A stretch of DNA of 16,334 bases from JAHJSY01 sp964557155. Its GTDB lineage: Bacteria > Patescibacteriota > Minisyncoccia > Minisyncoccales > GWA2-38-27. The notes under the pieces are model-generated. The model was not told where the DNA came from. It ran no database searches and was given only the letters and a program-made list of their open reading frames with translations. The translations under genes and the position numbers were made by a program. Positions 13,175-16,334 of the stretch are shown here, in pieces (position 1 is the stretch's first letter; every line of letters begins with the position of its first letter). The DNA lies in contig CAZKZC010000009.1 in the NCBI GenBank assembly GCA_964557155.1, positions 1 to 16,334 of the forward strand, written 5' to 3'.

Positions 13175-13558
13175 ATGAAAAATAAAAAGTGCAAATCAAT
13201 TAAAGAAAGAATTATTTCCGTAATCCTTATACTGATAGTGGTATTTTTTATTGGATTCTTTGTTGTTATCAATTGGAAGATTAATAAGAGAAGATCGGTT
13301 CTTAGCGAACAGGTTTTAACTTTAGAACAAGAAGTTCGGATGATGGAAGAAAAGAATAGAGAGCTTAAAGACAAGAAAGAAGAAACAGAAAGTGATGAAT
13401 ATATAGAAAAGGTGGCTAGAGAGCAACTTGATTTAAAAAAACCGGGAGAAGAAGTTTATGTGGTTCAGGAAGAAGGATCTGCCTCCGCTGAAGCTTCGGC
13501 GGACGAAGAAAAACAAACCTGGTGGGATAAGATAAAAAGTATTTGGATGCGGGATTAG
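13175..13558 (+). CDS. FtsB/DivIC-like septum formation initiator
   Basis: A 127-residue bitopic division protein. Residues about 13-33 are one membrane segment (ISVILILIVVFFIGFFVVI) after a basic cytoplasmic head. Residues about 37-72 form a coiled coil (LSEQVLTLEQEVRMMEEKNRELK). The conserved DivIC/FtsB element YIEKVAREQLDLKKPGEEVYVV follows. The family links FtsL and FtsQ/DivIB in the divisome. After it comes a low-complexity SASAEASADEE stretch encoded by a GC-rich palindrome (13484-13503). The last codons (Arg-Asp-stop) lie within the tRNA-Gly gene, an overlap of 10 bases. ftsE and ftsX lie downstream, consistent with a division cluster. Confidence 0.82.
   Translation: MKNKKCKSIKERIISVILILIVVFFIGFFVVINWKINKRRSVLSEQVLTLEQEVRMMEEKNRELKDKKEETESDEYIEKVAREQLDLKKPGEEVYVVQEEGSASAEASADEEKQTWWDKIKSIWMRD
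13484..13503. repeat. GC-rich palindrome inside the ftsB-like gene
   Basis: TCCGCTGAAGCTTCGGCGGA is a 20-base palindrome apart from one pair that is a G-T wobble. It encodes the alanine/serine/glutamate-rich insert near residues 104-110. The ends match those of the palindrome in lepA, suggesting a dispersed repeat that can sit in frame inside genes. Confidence 0.6.
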
Positions 13559-13619
13559 TATAGTGGTATTATATTTGCTTCCCAAGCAAAAGACGCGAGT
13601 TCAATTCTCGTATCCCGCT
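13549..13619 (+). tRNA. tRNA-Gly (CCC)
   Basis: Acceptor stem GCGGGAT (13549-13555) with ATCCCGC (13612-13618), discriminator T. Anticodon arm TTTGC-TTCCCAA-GCAAA gives anticodon CCC, reading GGG. T arm GCGAG-TTCAATT-CTCGT. CCA is not encoded. The first 10 bases also encode the end of the ftsB-like protein, so the tRNA is probably processed from that message. Confidence 0.93.
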
Positions 13620-13625
13620 CATTAT

Positions 13626-13697
13626 GCCAGTGTAGCTCAGTGGTAGAGCAACTCTTTCGTAAAGAGTAGGTCATCAGTTCAAATCTGATCACTGGCT
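13626..13697 (+). tRNA. tRNA-Thr (CGT)
   Basis: Acceptor stem GCCAGTG (13626-13632) with CACTGGC (13690-13696), discriminator T. D arm GCTC-AGTGGTA-GAGC. Anticodon arm ACTCT-TTCGTAA-AGAGT gives anticodon CGT, reading ACG. T arm ATCAG-TTCAAAT-CTGAT. CCA is not encoded. It lies 6 bases after tRNA-Gly. Confidence 0.95.
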
Positions 13698-13744
13698 CAT
13701 CCTTTAACATTATGCTAAACTATAAATAATTAGCACCATTAAAT

Positions 13745-14759
13745 ATGGACACGGAAGATATTAAAATCGAAGATTTAGAGAAAAGAGTTCATACTTTGAT
13801 GGATCGTCTTTGACATTGAGAATAAAGAGAAAAAGATAAAAGAATTAGAAAGCAAAAATGATTGGAAATTAGGCAAAGAAATAGCTGACTTGAGAGAGGA
13901 TGTTGACGCTATAAGAAGTTTGGAGAAAAAAATTCAGCAAGGAGAGGTTGAAAATTTAGAAAAAGAAATCGAGATTGAAGAAGTGAAAGTTTTTCTTTCT
14001 GGAGAATATGATATAAATAATGCTATACTAGATATATATTCTGGAGCTGGTGGAGTTGATGCTCAAGATTGGACAACAATGTTAGTTAGGATGTTTCAAA
14101 GGTATTGCGAAAGAAAAGATTTTAAGGTAAAGATTATTCAGCAGTCGTTTGGAGAGGGTGGTGGGCCTGATGGACGAATAGGAACCAAGTCAGCAACATT
14201 AGAGATAAAAGGTAAATATGCCTACGGTTTTTTAAATAAAGAATCGGGAGTTCATAGATTAGTTAGACAATCGCCTTTCTCCTCAAAAAAGCTTCGTCAC
14301 ACATCATTTGCTTTAATAGAAGTTCTCCCAGAAATTAAAGAAGATCAAGAAAAAGAAGTTGAAATTAAAAGTGAAGATTTAAAAATAGATGTTTTTAGAT
14401 CTTCTGGTCCTGGAGGTCAAAATGTTAACAAAAGAGAAACGGCTGTCAGAATCACCCACATTCCTACGGGAATAATCACCTCTTCTCAATCAGAAAGATT
14501 GCAGGGCTTGAACAAAGAAAAGGCGATGAAAATTCTTTATTCTAAGCTTTATCAATTAAAACAATCAAAAAGCGAGGAAGAATTAAAGAAAATAAAAGGG
14601 GGCAACATCTCTGCTAGTTGGGGGAATCAAATTAGATCGTATGTCCTTCATCCGTATAAGTTAGTCAAGGATTTAAAAACAGGCGTAGAAACATCTAGCG
14701 TAGAAGATGTTTTAGACGGAAACTTAGATCAATTTCATGATATCAATACAAAAAGTTAG
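13745..14759 (+). CDS. prfB: Peptide chain release factor 2, with programmed +1 frameshift
   Basis: Ends translation at UGA and UAA. The ATG at 13745 opens 22 codons that stop at TGA 13811-13813 within CTTTGAC. A +1 slip on CTT skips T13811 and continues from GAC at 13812 to TAG 14757-14759, giving 337 residues (usual about 365). The sequence across the join (DLEKRVHTLMDRL, then DIENKEKKIKELE) is a continuous RF2 N-terminal coiled coil. The tripeptide anticodon SPF is at residues 176-178 and the catalytic GGQ at 223-225 (SSGPGGQNVNK). A TTG at 13890 is not the real start. The stimulatory Shine-Dalgarno of other bacteria is poor here (ATGGAT). The 3' end overlaps ftsE by 23 bases. Confidence 0.93.
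13808..13814 (+). promoter_or_regulatory. RF2 autoregulatory frameshift site CTTTGAC
   Basis: The known RF2 signal CUU UGA C: when RF2 is scarce the ribosome pauses at UGA and slips +1. Codon 22 is CTT and codon 23 TGA; the downstream frame resumes at GAC. Confidence 0.92.
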
Positions 14760-15432
14760 TAAAATTTATCCTTCAAGAACTAATCAGGAACCAACTTGTG
14801 CTCTTGATAATGTTTCTTTTGACATTGGCGAGAAAGAATTCGTTTCTATAGTCGGTCGATCGGGAGCTGGTAAAACAACCTTGCTTAAATTAATTTTAGC
14901 CAACGAAGCTCCTAGTCAGGGAAATGTAATTTTTGGGGGAAAGGATGTTCACCAAATTAAGAAATCTCAACTTTCTTGTTTAAGGCAAAGAATAGGGGTT
15001 GTTTTTCAGGATTATAAGTTATTTAATTCAAAAACAGCTTATGAAAATGTTGCCTATGTAATGGAAGTAATGGGAGCTGATGAAAGAGAGATACAAAGAG
15101 ATGTTCCTCAAATATTAGATTTAGTTGGTTTGGGTGATAAGGCAAATAATTTTCCTGATGAATTATCGGGTGGAGAAAAACAAAGAGTTGGTATTGCTAG
15201 AGCTTTGATTCATCGTCCAGATGTTATTTTGGCCGACGAGCCAACTGGCAATTTAGATCCTTATCATACTCATGGAATTATTGAACTTTTAGTAAAGATT
15301 TATAGCATGGGAACGACTGTTATCTTAGCGACACATGATAAGGCGGTAATAAATAAACTAGGTAAAAGAGTTATTACTCTAGAAAATGGTAAATTAATTA
15401 GAGATGAAGAAAAAGGTAGATTTATATGTTAG
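14737..15432 (+). CDS. ftsE: Cell division ATP-binding protein FtsE
   Basis: ABC-type ATPase that partners FtsX at the septum and controls peptidoglycan hydrolases. The 231-residue protein has Walker A GRSGAGKTT (40-48), the Q-loop in VFQDYKLF (Gln91), signature LSGGEKQR (143-150), Walker B VILADEP (163-169) and the H-loop His200. MISIQKVSKIYPS is the usual FtsE opening, which supports this start inside the end of prfB. It overlaps ftsX by 7 bases, so translation is probably coupled. Confidence 0.93.
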   Translation: MISIQKVSKIYPSRTNQEPTCALDNVSFDIGEKEFVSIVGRSGAGKTTLLKLILANEAPSQGNVIFGGKDVHQIKKSQLSCLRQRIGVVFQDYKLFNSKTAYENVAYVMEVMGADEREIQRDVPQILDLVGLGDKANNFPDELSGGEKQRVGIARALIHRPDVILADEPTGNLDPYHTHGIIELLVKIYSMGTTVILATHDKAVINKLGKRVITLENGKLIRDEEKGRFIC

Positions 15433-16334
15433 TATCATTTAGAAGAATAATAAAAATGGGTTGGAAAGAGTTTTCAAGAAACATGGGGCTAAGTATAGCC
15501 ACGATTTTTATCATGACGATGGTTATTTCCTTAGCAACAATGTTATTCATCTTAAATCCTGTTTCAAAGAAAATAGTTTCTGATGTTGAAAAAAGAGTAG
15601 ATGTTTCGGTCTATTTTGAGGAAGATTCTTTAGAGCAAGATATTATAGATGCTAAAACAGAAATAGCTAGAATCCCGGAAGTAAAAGAAATTGAATATAT
15701 CTCTAAAGATCAAGCATTGGAAATCTTTATTGATAAACATAAAGACGATCCTATATTAATAGAATCTTTAACAGAGCTTGGCTATAATCCATTTTTTGCC
15801 TCTTTGAATATAAAGGCCTGGAGTCCTTCTCAATACGAACAAGTAGCTAATCTTTTAGAAACGGGTTCTTTCAAGGATATAATTAGTAAGGTGGATTATT
15901 ATCAGAGAAAATCTGTTGTAGAGAAGGTTTTCGCTTTAACAGATGGAGTTAATAATATCGGTTTATTTCTTAGCGTTATTCTTGGATTAATAGCTATATT
16001 AATTGCCTTTAATACAGTTAGAATAGCTATCTATAATTCAGAAGAAGAGATAGCAACTATGAGATTGGTTGGAGCATCAAACAGTTTTGTTAGGGGTCCA
16101 TTCATTGTTCAAGGCATTGTTATCGGCTCTATAGCGGCTCTAATAACTTTTGTAATCACCTTTGCACTCTCGTATGGTCTTGATGTTCGCTTAAGTAGTT
16201 TAGCTCCTGAAATAAGTATCTTTAATATATTTTTAAGCAACCTCTTTCTTTTATTGCTAATCCAACTTGCTGTAGGCATAGGATTAGGTGTAATATCTAG
16301 TTGTATCGCTATCAGGAAATATTTGAAAATATAG
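15426..16334 (+). CDS. ftsX: Cell division protein FtsX
   Basis: Membrane partner of FtsE. The 302 residues have membrane segments near 22-43, 177-199, 228-250 and 267-292. The large extracellular domain lies between the first two (residues about 45-175, including VDVSVYFEEDS and VKEIEYISKDQALE), and SEEEIATMRLVGAS, typical of the family, comes after the second. The extracellular domain normally binds a hydrolase activator. The gene is complete: its TAG is the last three bases of the window. Confidence 0.92.
   Translation: MLVSFRRIIKMGWKEFSRNMGLSIATIFIMTMVISLATMLFILNPVSKKIVSDVEKRVDVSVYFEEDSLEQDIIDAKTEIARIPEVKEIEYISKDQALEIFIDKHKDDPILIESLTELGYNPFFASLNIKAWSPSQYEQVANLLETGSFKDIISKVDYYQRKSVVEKVFALTDGVNNIGLFLSVILGLIAILIAFNTVRIAIYNSEEEIATMRLVGASNSFVRGPFIVQGIVIGSIAALITFVITFALSYGLDVRLSSLAPEISIFNIFLSNLFLLLLIQLAVGIGLGVISSCIAIRKYLKI

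Noticed and set aside
13811..13813. Nonsense mutation in prfB, or TGA read as glycine (code 25)
   Set aside because: CTTTGAC is the known RF2 frameshift site, RF2 itself is present, and TGA ends the gene at 2455.
1..16334. CRISPR array, insertion sequence or prophage
   Set aside because: No regularly spaced repeats, transposase, integrase or phage structural genes seen on either strand.

Overview
The window is AT-rich and densely packed. It looks like a chromosome segment from a Candidate Phyla Radiation (Patescibacteria) bacterium, most likely Parcubacteria-like. The evidence is the set of compact proteins (a phosphoglycerate kinase of 313 residues, a RecJ-like protein of 381, an RF2 of 337), the pairing of a membrane-anchored conserved protein with a TraG/VirD4-like ATPase, a sigma-region-4/HARE protein, a CofE-like ligase, tRNAs without encoded CCA and genes overlapping by 4 to 23 bases. 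TGA is used as a stop and prfB carries the classic RF2 frameshift site, so the code is the standard bacterial one. No phage, insertion sequence or CRISPR array is visible.

Layout. (1) 61-6534, plus strand: one probable operon with a consensus promoter. It encodes the sigma4/HARE regulator, the membrane protein, the TraG/VirD4-like ATPase, Pgk, a DHH phosphoesterase and RNase HI. (2) 6535-7643, minus strand: an RNA-rich island of four short units, each with its own promoter: rnpB, a tRNA-like RNA resembling the tRNA-like domain of tmRNA, a small RNA of about 66 nt whose 5' end is complementary to the hairpin loop of that tRNA-like RNA, and a small ORF with a strong ribosome binding site broken by one in-frame TAG. 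(3) 7637-9143, plus strand: a leaderless CofE-like ligase gene and a DUF3800 gene, meeting at a shared terminator a convergent second small RNA. (4) 9231-13047, plus strand: an alpha/beta-hydrolase gene that appears to have lost its central part including the nucleophile, then murJ and lepA. (5) 13044-16334: an antisense 35-codon membrane ORF, an ftsB/divIC-like gene whose 3' end lies inside a tRNA-Gly gene, tRNA-Thr, prfB with its +1 frameshift, ftsE and ftsX.

The protein genes mostly serve cell-envelope growth and division (MurJ, FtsB-like, FtsE, FtsX), translation (LepA, RF2, tRNAs, RNase P) and nucleic-acid upkeep (RNase HI, DHH protein). The least explained part is the minus-strand RNA island at 6.5-7.2 kb. 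The tRNA-like RNA and its 16-nt complementary small RNA, together with the second small RNA at 9.1 kb whose promoter carries a similar TCCACAGA motif just upstream of the -35, are the best candidates for an undescribed system.
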